Positions 9,467 to 18,404 of a stretch of 64,000 nt of DNA are shown here, one piece after another. The notes under the pieces were generated by a model. That model was not told the origin of the DNA. It saw nothing but the letters and a program-made list of their open reading frames with translations, and did no database searches. The stretch comes from Phycisphaerales bacterium UBA7800 (GTDB taxonomy: Bacteria; Planctomycetota; Phycisphaerae; Phycisphaerales; Phycisphaeraceae), in the NCBI GenBank assembly GCA_002480565.1, contig DLCK01000059.1, positions 23,622 through 87,621 on the forward strand, given 5' to 3'. The first letter of the stretch is position 1; each line of letters opens with the position of its first letter. The translations under genes and the position numbers were made by a program.

Positions 9467-10513
9467 ATGACAGACTCAATGGTTAAGCAGAAACCAGTGC
9501 GAACTCTTGCGGAGTTAGCAGCCATGGCAAATGTTTCGACGATGACAGTCAGTCGGGCACTGCGAGGTAGGCCGGAGGTGGATCCAGAGACTTGTCGACG
9601 GATCCAAAAGCTGGCTCAGGAATTACAATATCGACCGAATACCGGAGCGGCTCGTTTCCGAAAGGGCAAAACCGGCATGGTGGGGACGGTGCTTCAGACG
9701 GAAGCGGCTCCATTGGCGGTGGCAGGCCAGGTGATTGTTGGTGACTTTCTGGTGGGTATCAGTCAGCATTTAAGCGAATATAAATACCACGGTGTTCCGA
9801 TTTTTGAACGGGAACTTCAAGCTGATGATGGCCCCGAAGGACCTGTCTTTTTCAGAGAACGATGCGTCGATGGTTTGATTTGCATGGTTGATAGTTCGGA
9901 TCAGGCCAAGCAGGTTTTACGTAAGCAACAGACCCCTGTGATCTGGCTGGATACTACGGAACAGCAAAGTCGTAACTGTATCTGGCGTGATGAATATCAA
10001 GCGGTCGTTGAGGCGCTTCGCGCATTGCGGGATGCAGGACATCGAAAAATTGCCTACGTTCGTACTGAGGTTGGGCGCGTTGAACCCCAGCGTCATCCAT
10101 CAGCCGTGCAGCGTTCTGAAGCTTATACACGATGTGTTTGTGATGCTGGTCTTGTTCCGCAAAAAATGGACGTCAAGCAACTCATTAGTCGCCTACTCAA
10201 AGGAAAAAAGACGCCAAGCAAAAAGTCTCTTACGGCTGCCATCTGTTATGGCTTACGCGAAGCTTTTATGTTGTCTCGACTTTGTGCTGAGCATGGGATT
10301 GTGATTCCGCGTGACCTGTCCGTTGTCAGTTTGGATGCCAACATCGCTTCGAACTATTACTGGCCGCAACTGAGTTGTGTGCCTTATGACCGACAACAAG
10401 CCGGGGAGTTGGCAGCCCAAATGCTGTTAAAACTCATTGATGGTCAGAAATTCATCAAATCGGTTATTTTGCCTGCCGAGTCAGTTGTGGGACAAACCAT
10501 TTTGCCTTGTTAA
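9467..10513 (+). CDS. LacI-family transcriptional regulator (locus 1)
   Basis: A helix-turn-helix near residues 10-40 carries the LacI pattern LAAMANVSTMTVSRALRGRPEV, followed by hinge region YRPNTGAARFRKGK. The rest is a periplasmic-binding-protein-like effector domain for a sugar or sugar derivative. The length of 348 residues is normal. ATG 9467 is preferred: a GGTGG stretch ends six bases before it, although TTG 9461 and ATG 9479 are also in frame. Two palindromic operators precede the gene, which points to autoregulation. A pseudopilin and two glycoside hydrolase genes follow on the same strand and are probably under the same control. The effector may be an oligosaccharide released by this locus. 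Confidence 0.9.
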   Translation: MTDSMVKQKPVRTLAELAAMANVSTMTVSRALRGRPEVDPETCRRIQKLAQELQYRPNTGAARFRKGKTGMVGTVLQTEAAPLAVAGQVIVGDFLVGISQHLSEYKYHGVPIFERELQADDGPEGPVFFRERCVDGLICMVDSSDQAKQVLRKQQTPVIWLDTTEQQSRNCIWRDEYQAVVEALRALRDAGHRKIAYVRTEVGRVEPQRHPSAVQRSEAYTRCVCDAGLVPQKMDVKQLISRLLKGKKTPSKKSLTAAICYGLREAFMLSRLCAEHGIVIPRDLSVVSLDANIASNYYWPQLSCVPYDRQQAGELAAQMLLKLIDGQKFIKSVILPAESVVGQTILPC

Positions 10514-10617
10514 TGGGTGAATCCTCCTTGATTGTTTGGGGGGGTGTTTATGCGCGGATTGGGTTATTGAACTAGTGCAGAATTGAATCCGGCAAGGATC
10601 AATAGAAGGAAAGTGGC

Positions 10618-11283
10618 ATGTTGTACCTTAAGCAAATCTATACAGGTAAATCCCGTGGTTTTACGTTGATCGAATTGCTGGTGGTCATATCAATTATTGC
10701 ACTACTTATGGCGATCTTGCTGCCGGCTCTTAAAAAAGCCCGACAGGCGGCGCGTGGTGTGCAGTGTGCCAACAATCTACGCCAGTTTGCCATTGCCAAT
10801 CAGATTTATGTCAACGGTTTTGACGATTATTGCATTCCTGCATCTCAGCGTTGGGGCACCAGCACCTACGAAGAAATCTGGTCATCTAATCCGATTTTTC
10901 TGGAAGCGATCAATCGTCCAACGAACCAGTCCGATTCGTGGTCCTTTCAGAGAATATATCTGGGACCAAGCGTTTGTCCCGAAGCAGGCGACAGTGTCAA
11001 TCACGTCTACGGCATTAATATCGAAGGATTACCGGCTTGGGGAAGTGTGGATGTACGAGGCAGAAAACTCGGCATGGTACCCAGACCAAGTAAGATCCTG
11101 ATGATTGCTGATTCGGTATCCATACAAATATGGGCATCGAAATGGAATGAATATATCGGTGAAACCTATATCGGTGGTGCCATCGCCCCAAGACATTTAG
11201 GTGGGCTCAATGCTTTGTATCACGATGGGCATATTCAGAAGCAGCCACCTGGTGATTTTGAGCTTGCTGATGCGTGGAAATAG
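10618..11283 (+). CDS. Type II pseudopilin-like protein with H-x9-DG C-terminal motif (locus 1)
   Basis: The 221-residue product has a prepilin N-terminus: a short basic leader, then SRG-FTLIELLVVISIIALL, with the peptidase site after glycine and a methylated phenylalanine expected. The hydrophobic helix continues to LLPALKKA. The C-terminal part contains RHLGGLNALYHDG, the H-x9-DG arrangement common in planctomycete, verrucomicrobial and lentisphaeral pseudopilin paralogues (DUF1559-like). AAGGA lies about seven bases before the ATG. It sits between a LacI gene and glycoside hydrolase genes, and the same order occurs in the second LacI locus of the window. Its role could be a locus-specific pilus or secretion tip, or a surface sugar-binding fibre; neither is demonstrated. 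Confidence 0.88.
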   Translation: MLYLKQIYTGKSRGFTLIELLVVISIIALLMAILLPALKKARQAARGVQCANNLRQFAIANQIYVNGFDDYCIPASQRWGTSTYEEIWSSNPIFLEAINRPTNQSDSWSFQRIYLGPSVCPEAGDSVNHVYGINIEGLPAWGSVDVRGRKLGMVPRPSKILMIADSVSIQIWASKWNEYIGETYIGGAIAPRHLGGLNALYHDGHIQKQPPGDFELADAWK

Positions 11284-11337
11284 TCTCCAGAGTTGAGATT
11301 TCTCTCATTTACATAATGGATCGGAGTGACGTGTTTG

Positions 11338-13194
11338 ATGCGTTGTTCATTGTTGTTTTACATTTTGTTTTTGATTGCTGTCGTAATGCCTGTCATGAAT
11401 CAGATTTTTGCTGACGCCTTACCGGAGTTGTCATTCGATCAAGTCGAATGGCGCAACAGTGAAGGTGTACGCTTGGTAGACGACGTCTTGTCGATTGATG
11501 GGCATGCAGACCATTACCGGCGAGCAGTAGTGAGTGTCCCTGCCAAGGCATTTGTGCACCAGACATTCTTTTATATTGTTCAGATCAAGTTGGATGATAT
11601 CGCGTTTGGGACTGCCCGTTATATGCGTCCCAAGCTTAAGATTTACCAAGACGGCAAAAAGCATTACCAAGCCAGGAACATCCAGGGAATCATACCGGGG
11701 AGTTGGCGGACGGTCAGCTTGGAATACCGTGTTAAACCTGATCAACATCCTGCCACGTTGGATTTTGAATTAGGAGTTGAGTCCTGTCAGGGCAAGGTGT
11801 TGTTTCGCCGACCACAGGTGGTTTTTAACAAGCCGCAGTTACCGTTTATCTATCCGTTTGAAAAGCCTGAAAAACCGGTGTGTCGACTGTCGATTGATAC
11901 AAACAAATCAATGCCGATGAATCATCAACTACTCGGTGTCAATCAGCAATTCGTCTGGTGTCCGGTGGGATATGAAGACGCGGTGATCGGTGATTTTCTG
12001 GCCAAGCTCCGGCCGCCACATTTACGATTCCCCGCTGGTACGGTCGCCAATTTTTATGATTGGAAAACAGATGGATTCGCTATTCCTGAGCCTTATCATG
12101 GTCGGCATAACCGGTGGCTTGTGCAGCGTATCGCCGACCAATACCGTTTGGGTTTTGAGGGCTATTCCCGTCTTTGCAGACAGTTGGACATTTCATCACA
12201 ATTGACGTTTAACGTGATGACGGATTCGGTTGCCAGTTCGGTGGCACGCTTGCAGAACCGACTGGATGCGGGCCTGAAAATAGCCCATGTCGAAATGGGG
12301 AACGAAAACTGTTATCCGGATCAGAATGGTGGATTGATCCCCGATGTTCAATCCTATATCGCACATACGCGTCAATTGTCCGCAGCCCTTAAACAGATTT
12401 CACCGGACATTTCCACGGCAGTTAATATCTCTGGTAATCTCAATGAATGGGATCGAGCCATCGCGCAGGCGGACTATTACGACGCGGTGGTGATGCATCC
12501 TTATTTACAGGTACATTCCTCGATCGTCGATGACGAAACTGTCTCGCTGATGCTTGGAGCGTATGCTCATTTCAATGACGAGATCGCCCGATATCAAAGT
12601 CTATTTGGCAGTAAGCCGCTACTGCTTAGCGAATGGGGTATCGACGGCAAGCCCGCAGGTTCGGATACTGTGCTGGCGGGGTTGGCCATTGCCGACATGT
12701 TTATGGCGATTTTAGAGCATGCCGAAAAAGGATTGGTTAAAGAGGGTTGTCTGCATCTGTTGATCAGCTCACACAAGGATGCGTCATTGCTGTTTCGCTA
12801 CGATCCGAAAAGCAAGCAAGTAATCCAATCGCGTCGCGGTGTGATTTATCGCATGATGCTCGATACGTTTCGTGACAGTCAGGTTTTTGCTGCACAAAGT
12901 GATTCGCCCTTGCTGCGACCCGGTCTGCCATCGGTTTTGGCGCGTGCGGTGCGCAAGAAGGATGGGAAGCTTTTGGTTTTTGCAGTCAATAAACTTGATG
13001 TTGCCTGTCCACTTGAATTGCGTATCGATGGTGAACAGTTTGCTGGGGGATACACACTTCACAGTTACACTGAAACGGATACCGTCGGGGAAGCTTGGTA
13101 TCCATTGGTTACCAAGGCCACCGAATCCCTTTCCGGCTTGGGGCCAATCGTGGTACCGCCGTTTTCGGTTAATGTCATTGTTTTGAATCAGTAA
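11338..13194 (+). CDS. Secreted GH clan A glycoside hydrolase, alpha-L-arabinofuranosidase-like
   Basis: This is a 618-residue protein with a signal peptide ending near IFADA. Residues of about 40-170 look like a beta-sandwich binding domain. A TIM-barrel follows from about residue 195 (LGVNQQF...LRFPAGTVANFYDW). Candidate catalytic residues are the acid/base Glu in EMGNENCYP and the nucleophile Glu in LLLSEWGI, the spacing and context expected for clan GH-A (GH51/GH39/GH30 type). The C-terminal 100 residues form the usual beta-sandwich. ATG 11338 is given as the start, with GGAG 11 bases upstream; TTG 11335 and GTG 11326 are alternatives. It lies 54 bp after the pseudopilin and 18 bp before the next hydrolase, so they are probably one operon. 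The family assignment within the clan is uncertain. Confidence 0.75.
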   Translation: MRCSLLFYILFLIAVVMPVMNQIFADALPELSFDQVEWRNSEGVRLVDDVLSIDGHADHYRRAVVSVPAKAFVHQTFFYIVQIKLDDIAFGTARYMRPKLKIYQDGKKHYQARNIQGIIPGSWRTVSLEYRVKPDQHPATLDFELGVESCQGKVLFRRPQVVFNKPQLPFIYPFEKPEKPVCRLSIDTNKSMPMNHQLLGVNQQFVWCPVGYEDAVIGDFLAKLRPPHLRFPAGTVANFYDWKTDGFAIPEPYHGRHNRWLVQRIADQYRLGFEGYSRLCRQLDISSQLTFNVMTDSVASSVARLQNRLDAGLKIAHVEMGNENCYPDQNGGLIPDVQSYIAHTRQLSAALKQISPDISTAVNISGNLNEWDRAIAQADYYDAVVMHPYLQVHSSIVDDETVSLMLGAYAHFNDEIARYQSLFGSKPLLLSEWGIDGKPAGSDTVLAGLAIADMFMAILEHAEKGLVKEGCLHLLISSHKDASLLFRYDPKSKQVIQSRRGVIYRMMLDTFRDSQVFAAQSDSPLLRPGLPSVLARAVRKKDGKLLVFAVNKLDVACPLELRIDGEQFAGGYTLHSYTETDTVGEAWYPLVTKATESLSGLGPIVVPPFSVNVIVLNQ

Positions 13195-13212
13195 GTTATA
13201 AGGTGATTATTG

Positions 13213-14274
13213 ATGCGTTCATTTGATGATTTTTCAATTGCTACTGAAATGGATATTTTTTCGGATCGCCTATTGGCCGCACCGGTTAACGGGGGTTTTG
13301 CCATGGATGGGCATTGGGTATGGTGCGGTTCTGCCATTCGTGGAGACGATGGTCGGTATCATCTTTTTGCGTCGGTCTGGTCGCAGTCGCTCCCGTTTTG
13401 GCCGTGTTGGGTAACCAATTCACGTATTGTGCGCGCTTCGGCCGATCAACCTCAGGGGCCATACGTGTTTGAAGAAACGGTCTTGCCTGCACGTGATCCA
13501 TCATTCTGGGACGGGCGTATGACGCATAACCCGTCAATCCATCGGGCATCGGATGGAACCTATCTGTTGTTTTACACGGGAAGCACCTATGACGCACCGG
13601 TTCCAACTGCAGAAGATCCAGGGCAATGGGGCGATGCACGAGCAGCACTGGCACGTGCCAATCAGCGTGTTGGTTTGGCGACCGCTCCATCGATTAATGG
13701 CCCTTGGCAACGACGCGATGAAGCCATTATTCAACCAAGACCGGGTAAATGGGATGGCTTGATGTCGACCAATCCGGCGCCGTGTGTGTTGCCTGACGAT
13801 TCGATTCTGCTGGTTTACAAATCTACAGCCAACCAGACTGATCTGCTGCGTTTGGGAGTGAGTAAGGCCGAGCATTACAACGCAGACTTTAAACGGTTGT
13901 CCGATGAATCGATTCTGAATTTCGATCAAACCAACGACCACGTGGAAGACCCATACGTCTGGTACGATGGCAATCAGTTCCAGCTGATCATGAAAGACAT
14001 GGAAGGCGGTATCTGCGGCGAACAATACGGCGGTATTCATGCCTGTTCACCCGATGGTATTCACTGGCGCCTTGCTGATCTCCCCATGGCATACAGTCGA
14101 ACCGTGAAGTGGGATAATGGGTCGACTACCCGGCAGGCACACTTTGAACGTCCTCAACTATTGATTGAAAATGGGCGACCAACCTACCTGTTTGCAGCAA
14201 CCAGTGATGCAAACAGTGAAACAGACTATCTCACAATCACCCGAACCTGGACGATGGTAATTCCCTTGGCTTGA
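13213..14274 (+). CDS. GH43/GH117-like five-bladed beta-propeller glycosidase
   Basis: No signal peptide is evident in this 353-residue protein, so it may be cytoplasmic and act on imported oligosaccharides. Repeated propeller blades carry typical short motifs: GSAIRGDDGRYHLF, ARDPSFWDGRMTHNPS, GTYLLFYTGS, HVEDPYVWYDG and HFERPQLL. The aspartate in blade starts and the Glu in VEDPYV are of the kind used as catalytic residues in clans GH-F and GH-J and in GH117. Start ATG 13213 is preferred over the adjacent TTG 13210, with AAGGTG upstream. It is the last gene of the lacI-pseudopilin-hydrolase run. Activity could be on arabinose, xylose, fucose or anhydro-galactose linkages; the sequence does not decide. 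Confidence 0.65.
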   Translation: MRSFDDFSIATEMDIFSDRLLAAPVNGGFAMDGHWVWCGSAIRGDDGRYHLFASVWSQSLPFWPCWVTNSRIVRASADQPQGPYVFEETVLPARDPSFWDGRMTHNPSIHRASDGTYLLFYTGSTYDAPVPTAEDPGQWGDARAALARANQRVGLATAPSINGPWQRRDEAIIQPRPGKWDGLMSTNPAPCVLPDDSILLVYKSTANQTDLLRLGVSKAEHYNADFKRLSDESILNFDQTNDHVEDPYVWYDGNQFQLIMKDMEGGICGEQYGGIHACSPDGIHWRLADLPMAYSRTVKWDNGSTTRQAHFERPQLLIENGRPTYLFAATSDANSETDYLTITRTWTMVIPLA

Positions 14275-14548
14275 GTTCAGGTGGAGCTACTTGAACACAT
14301 TTAATGGAATACTTCGTTGGTGATAGGTATGTCTTGTGCTGTTGTTCTATATGCAACTTGCGGTCAATGTCAGAAATGAAGCATTGAACGCTAATCGGTG
14401 ACGATTCGATTAGGCCCAAGACCAGCGGGATTATCGAGAGTATGGACGAGCAGCAACTCGGCAGACTCGAACGTATTATCACTCACTTGTCCAAACGATC
14501 AGGCGCAACAACGGCGCAATAATGACACAATACGATATTCAGAAAAAG
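14275..14548. other. Intergenic gap without a recognised gene
   Basis: Between the propeller enzyme and the tRNA terminator I see no supported gene. A 26-codon open stretch starting ATG 14442 and ending TAA near 14521 exists, but has no ribosome site or recognisable content. Confidence 0.6.
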
Positions 14549-14585
14549 AACAAGCCCCGTAAGTCGTTGACCTACGGGGCTTGTT
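14549..14585 (-). terminator. Intrinsic terminator of tRNA-Arg
   Basis: A perfect 13-bp stem (14549-14561 with 14573-14585) is capped by an A-C mismatch, a short GTC/GAC helix and a GTT loop. Read on the minus strand it is followed by CTTTTTCT, and it lies 4 bp past the tRNA 3' end. Confidence 0.8.
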
Positions 14586-14589
14586 GATG

Positions 14590-14663
<74 letters not shown>

Positions 14664-14882
14664 ATGATTCGCGACAGTTTAGCAGATGCAAAGAATCCGT
14701 GCGATAGGCGGGTTGTACACTCGATTTAATTTGTACGCCCTGCTTAAAATGTGATTTAACCTGCACCGGTTTTGCAGCATAAGTAATAACATCCAAACGC
14801 AATATTGACATACGGTGTTTCAAAGCGTTCAAACAGGTTTGCTGAGATAATTTTCGTTGTAAAGGTATTGAGGCTTGCGGGC

Positions 14883-15425
14883 TCAGGTGGTGCGACGCCA
14901 GCGTTTTTGTGAGTTGCTGACTTGTGTACCACCGACTTCCAGTTCGATTTCCTCAGAGCTGCTTTGTTTCTTGCTTGGCGAGGGTGGTTTGAACAGGGGG
15001 TCTATGAAAACGTCATTGTCTTCAACATCCTGTTGCGTCTTTGCATGGTCGGCTTTGAACAGGGCGATTGCATAGCTCACGAGCAGGACAATGGTGAAAA
15101 TGATCCACATATCCATCTGAAACAAGGTGCTGTTGGGATGGTTCGTGTAGTTGTCACCCAGGACGATAATCAAGAAGTAGTACAGACCGATGAGCAGGGT
15201 GCTACCAAATGCCAGCAAGTACCGGAGCATATGGCTCAGGGCACGGACCGGGGTCACACTCAGAGAGATACAGGCCAAAGCAAAGCAGATGGGTTCAATG
15301 AGTGTCTGGGCATCGACACCGGTTGATGCACTGTGCTTTGCCATGACACTCATGACGCTGATAAGCAGAAATACAAGGCAAAATGCCATGCTGGTCAACC
15401 ATAGGATCATTTGTAATGTTTTCAC
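14883..15425 (-). CDS. Hypothetical four-helix membrane protein
   Basis: The product has 180 residues with about four hydrophobic segments (residues 5-27, 43-62, 68-90 and 106-125), then a charged, low-complexity cytoplasmic tail ending in QKRWRRTT. No family was recognised. The start is GTG 15425, with GGGGGA about six bases upstream. An open frame on the opposite strand (14922-15326) looks like an antisense shadow, because the minus frame has the clear membrane-protein pattern. It is separated from both neighbours, so probably monocistronic. Confidence 0.65.
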   Translation of the reverse strand: MKTLQMILWLTSMAFCLVFLLISVMSVMAKHSASTGVDAQTLIEPICFALACISLSVTPVRALSHMLRYLLAFGSTLLIGLYYFLIIVLGDNYTNHPNSTLFQMDMWIIFTIVLLVSYAIALFKADHAKTQQDVEDNDVFIDPLFKPPSPSKKQSSSEEIELEVGGTQVSNSQKRWRRTT

Positions 15426-15788
15426 CTGTTTCCCCCAGCAAAAACATGATCTGTCGGCACTGTCATGATCAAGAGCATTTTATATCGCCTTCCCCGGAAA
15501 AAATTGATGGTCTTCTCAACATTAAGCTTCACTGAATTTTGACATGGTTATTGATGCCATGACGTACTATTAACAGATGCACATTATAGAAGTGTATTCA
15601 TAATTTGCATGCATTCAAGCTCAGAGAGTCCGAAAGTTCCTTTATGCCGGTTTAGAGACAGACAATGCAGTATTTAAGCGGTTTATGCGTATTGAGCCAG
15701 TTATATAGGGGTAGACGCAGTCGTAGCACAAGCTACACGAAGGTTTGGCTGAACAGGCAAAACTGGCTGTGGTTCTGTGGTGGACTTG
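15426..15788. other. 363-bp intergenic gap
   Basis: No gene, tRNA or convincing promoter seen. A small hairpin (TCGTAGC-acaa-GCTACACGA region, 15721-15740) lies after the next minus-strand gene but has no T-tract. Confidence 0.5.
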
Positions 15789-16658
15789 TTAGATGGTGTT
15801 GGCAGCTACCTTGGGTACGTTAAACCAGTGTTTACCCATGTTGTCGCCATCGATGATCAGTTCAATACGATGTTCGGAATAATCCTTGCCTGCATAAATG
15901 AGCATCAATGCTGGGATCAGTGTCCAGAGCATGACTGATCCGCTGAGCATCATGCCGGTGTAGCTGCCACTGAGATAGTACTGGGACGTGAAGCCGACCA
16001 CATGAATCTGAACCACTGCGGAAATCCCAAGGCAAATCGCAGCACCAATGAAAATGCAGTAGGTCATACCAGCAAGTTGCATATAACGATCACCACGTCG
16101 GAAGCTGCTTTGTAGGATCAGCGACCATGCAGTCCATGCGACCAGCACGGTGATCCATAGCACCATTGTTTGTGGGAACCAGATACAGCCCATGGAGTGA
16201 TACGCTTCGCCGGGTAAAAATTCCCAGAGTCCTGCTAATTGCACCATGGAAGTCATCACGCTGACGGTGAGTAATGCAATGGGGAACGCAGCCATGACAT
16301 AGACATAAGATTGGGCGGGTGTCCGGTGGATCAGGTGTCGGTGCCAATGGCGTCCTGGTTCAAGGAACAGGAATTGGGTCATGAAGAAAACCCCAAGGCC
16401 CCATAGCGTGATCATCCAATGCGCTTCAAGCGTTTCAGGATACACGCCCATCGCCCCACGGATACCATGCTCGGTCATTGGCCAAAAGCCATACCAGATC
16501 GACAGATATTTGAGCATGAACGCGCCGATAGGGTACCGAATAATCAAATCAGCCATCAACAGCCATATGACCGCAGTCATCAACAACACAAGTCCTGTGA
16601 ATAAGATCTTGCGGAGATGGTACAAAATGGCAAGTGTCATCGGCATCGGTGTTCTCAT
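15789..16658 (-). CDS. Polytopic membrane protein, paralogue of the product of 17583-18404
   Basis: The product has 289 residues with about seven hydrophobic segments and no known domain. It shares with the protein encoded at 17583-18404 a (Y/F)PET motif followed about 40 residues later by an (N/H)WHRxL motif, both between membrane segments, so the two are probably diverged paralogues. Unlike that protein it has no zinc ribbon at the end. ATG 16658 is used as start; the frame is open to GTG 16697. It lies 82 bp after the Ham1-like gene on the same strand, as the last of a four-gene run. Confidence 0.65.
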   Translation of the reverse strand: MRTPMPMTLAILYHLRKILFTGLVLLMTAVIWLLMADLIIRYPIGAFMLKYLSIWYGFWPMTEHGIRGAMGVYPETLEAHWMITLWGLGVFFMTQFLFLEPGRHWHRHLIHRTPAQSYVYVMAAFPIALLTVSVMTSMVQLAGLWEFLPGEAYHSMGCIWFPQTMVLWITVLVAWTAWSLILQSSFRRGDRYMQLAGMTYCIFIGAAICLGISAVVQIHVVGFTSQYYLSGSYTGMMLSGSVMLWTLIPALMLIYAGKDYSEHRIELIIDGDNMGKHWFNVPKVAANTI

Positions 16659-16740
16659 TATGGTCTGAGTCACCGTGGATGACAAGATAAAAATCACCCG
16701 TGTTAGTCAATTTTCGACTTGGATTGTGTAAAAGAATGGT

Positions 16741-17352
16741 TTATATGGTTTGATCGGCGAGTTGCAATAGAGGCAGCCATGTCTTGAGCTGTTTAACGAA
16801 CACGGCTTGACGTTGAGCAATCATGTCATCATCACCAACCATCAATGCAGTCATTGGCGAGCCAGATGTCATCGGACGCAACGGCTTGTCTGCGATCACA
16901 AATGGAGATTCGAGCAATAGCGTGTGAACCTGTTTGTCACCTGTTGCCAAGGCCCAACCTACGACAAATCGGCCAGTCCGTTTTTCGCTTGGCACATCCT
17001 TTAACCGCATCAGCAAATAGTCCATCCAATCTTCATCGCTGACCGAATCACCAAGCTTGCCACCCCATCGCCTTGCCTGGACACCTGGTTCGTCGTTTAA
17101 CGCATCAAAGCAAATCCCCACATCATGTGCAAAGACATGCGGGTGATTTTCCGACTGGTAATGTGCTGCTTTGATCGCTGCATTTTCTGTGACTGTCGCT
17201 GCGTCTTCGACAGGTTGATCCAATGGTAAATTCGAAGCTTCAGATAAATCGTAAACCGCCAACCCCATCTGATCCAAAATCGGGCGATAGATCAATTGCT
17301 TGGTCGGATTACCGCTGGCAAAGAGCAGGGCAGGGCGGGAGTCATTTGGCAT
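16741..17352 (-). CDS. Ham1/RdgB-like non-canonical purine NTP pyrophosphatase
   Basis: The 203-residue protein has the N-terminal SGNPTK motif (family form TGNxxK) and AHDVGICFDALNDEPGVQARRWGG, matching the AxDSGLxVxxLxxxPGxxSARxxG signature of inosine triphosphate pyrophosphatases. Such enzymes hydrolyse ITP, dITP and XTP to keep them out of nucleic acids. The sequence is divergent: the conserved serine after the aspartate is valine, and the middle segment has extra residues. Another nucleotide substrate is therefore possible. Its start overlaps the upstream small membrane protein gene by 11 bp, so translation is likely coupled. Confidence 0.7.
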   Translation of the reverse strand: MPNDSRPALLFASGNPTKQLIYRPILDQMGLAVYDLSEASNLPLDQPVEDAATVTENAAIKAAHYQSENHPHVFAHDVGICFDALNDEPGVQARRWGGKLGDSVSDEDWMDYLLMRLKDVPSEKRTGRFVVGWALATGDKQVHTLLLESPFVIADKPLRPMTSGSPMTALMVGDDDMIAQRQAVFVKQLKTWLPLLQLADQTI

Positions 17353-17575
17353 GGCGTGATGTGTAATTTTGCCGAGAAGTACTTTTAATCATTGACAACA
17401 ACCATGTCAAAATCGGAAAAATGCCAATGATCATACAGCCAATTGTGTAATACATTACGTGAGGTTCGTTGGGATTTTTTAGAAGCATTCCATAGCCGAT
17501 GGTTAGCCATGTAGTGGTCCAGATGAAAATCCCAAAGATGGTGAGTAAATCCAATGCGCAAAATTTTCTGGACAT
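17342..17575 (-). CDS. Small two-helix membrane protein, hypothetical
   Basis: This 77-residue protein has two hydrophobic helices (about residues 8-31 and 42-62) and a basic C-terminus. ATG 17575 is chosen. It lies 7 bp after the stop of the upstream gene, and GGAG in the end of that gene serves as ribosome site. TTG 17596 is an alternative. The 3' end overlaps the Ham1-like gene. No family was recognised; the overlaps on both sides are the main support that it is real. Confidence 0.6.
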   Translation of the reverse strand: MSRKFCALDLLTIFGIFIWTTTWLTIGYGMLLKNPNEPHVMYYTIGCMIIGIFPILTWLLSMIKSTSRQNYTSRHAK

Positions 17576-17582
17576 TATTTGC

Positions 17583-18404
17583 TTACTCCTGCTCAATCAC
17601 ATGCCCACATTCCGGGCATGTCCCGTCACCAAGCTCCAACGATCCTTGCAGGTCATAGCCACAGTGCATGCACCGGGCATTGGCAAAGCGATAATAAGGG
17701 CGAATCCCAAACAGCAGCACAACGCTTGTCCCCATCGCCCAGAGCAATACGCTGATCTGCATCATCTGTGCAGCGGTGAAAGCAGGAACCGCCCAGACCT
17801 GTTGACCGGTTGTGGGATAAGCCAGTTTTGCTATCAAGTTCGTCCCCACCGGCCCGACAAGTAACCCGACACTCAAGATCACAATCAGCATCCGATAGTT
17901 GAGGTACAACACTTTATTAGGTCGGCTGTGCAAAGTCTCAATGATGTGACCCCAAATGAAACTCAGCAGCACAATCCCTGCCAAGCGTGGTAACGGTGCA
18001 ATCGGCACAAGCATGTCCGGCTTTAAATCAACGCTGTAAACAAGCACATCCCGATAGACCAGTCCAACTTCCAACAGGCTCAGATTCAACACGCCTGCTG
18101 CAATCGACGAAGCAAAGAGCATCCGCTTAGACAGTGTCCCGCGAGTTGCCAGATCACGATGCCAATTGCGATGGGGGGATAAGGTTGCCAACGGTGCAAG
18201 CAGAAGGAACGTGGTATACCCAATCCACGTATGCTTGATCATACCCGGCGTTTCAGGGAACCAGAGCTTCAGCGAAAAACTTTCCCAGCCCGAGGCATAA
18301 TACAACGGTACAAACAACACACCACACCAAACACCAAGCACGGTCAGCCATCCCAAAAGAAACGGCCACCGCAGCATATGTGCAAAATCAACGTGCTTTT
18401 CCAT
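17583..18404 (-). CDS. Polytopic membrane protein with C-terminal zinc ribbon
   Basis: This 273-residue protein has about seven hydrophobic segments and a cytoplasmic C-terminal ribbon CMHCGYDLQG...CPECGH (C-x2-C...C-x2-C). The CGYDL form of ribbon is frequent in planctomycete proteins. Shared (Y/F)PET and WHRxL motifs link it to the protein at 15789-16658. Start ATG 18404 is preferred to TTG 18410. It is the first gene of the four-gene minus-strand run. The function is unknown; the ribbon may be structural or contact nucleic acid or protein. Confidence 0.7.
   Translation of the reverse strand: MEKHVDFAHMLRWPFLLGWLTVLGVWCGVLFVPLYYASGWESFSLKLWFPETPGMIKHTWIGYTTFLLLAPLATLSPHRNWHRDLATRGTLSKRMLFASSIAAGVLNLSLLEVGLVYRDVLVYSVDLKPDMLVPIAPLPRLAGIVLLSFIWGHIIETLHSRPNKVLYLNYRMLIVILSVGLLVGPVGTNLIAKLAYPTTGQQVWAVPAFTAAQMMQISVLLWAMGTSVVLLFGIRPYYRFANARCMHCGYDLQGSLELGDGTCPECGHVIEQE

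Noticed and set aside
14922..15326. Plus-strand open frame of 134 codons
   Set aside because: Antisense to a membrane-protein gene with a clear hydrophobic pattern; no domain or ribosome site.
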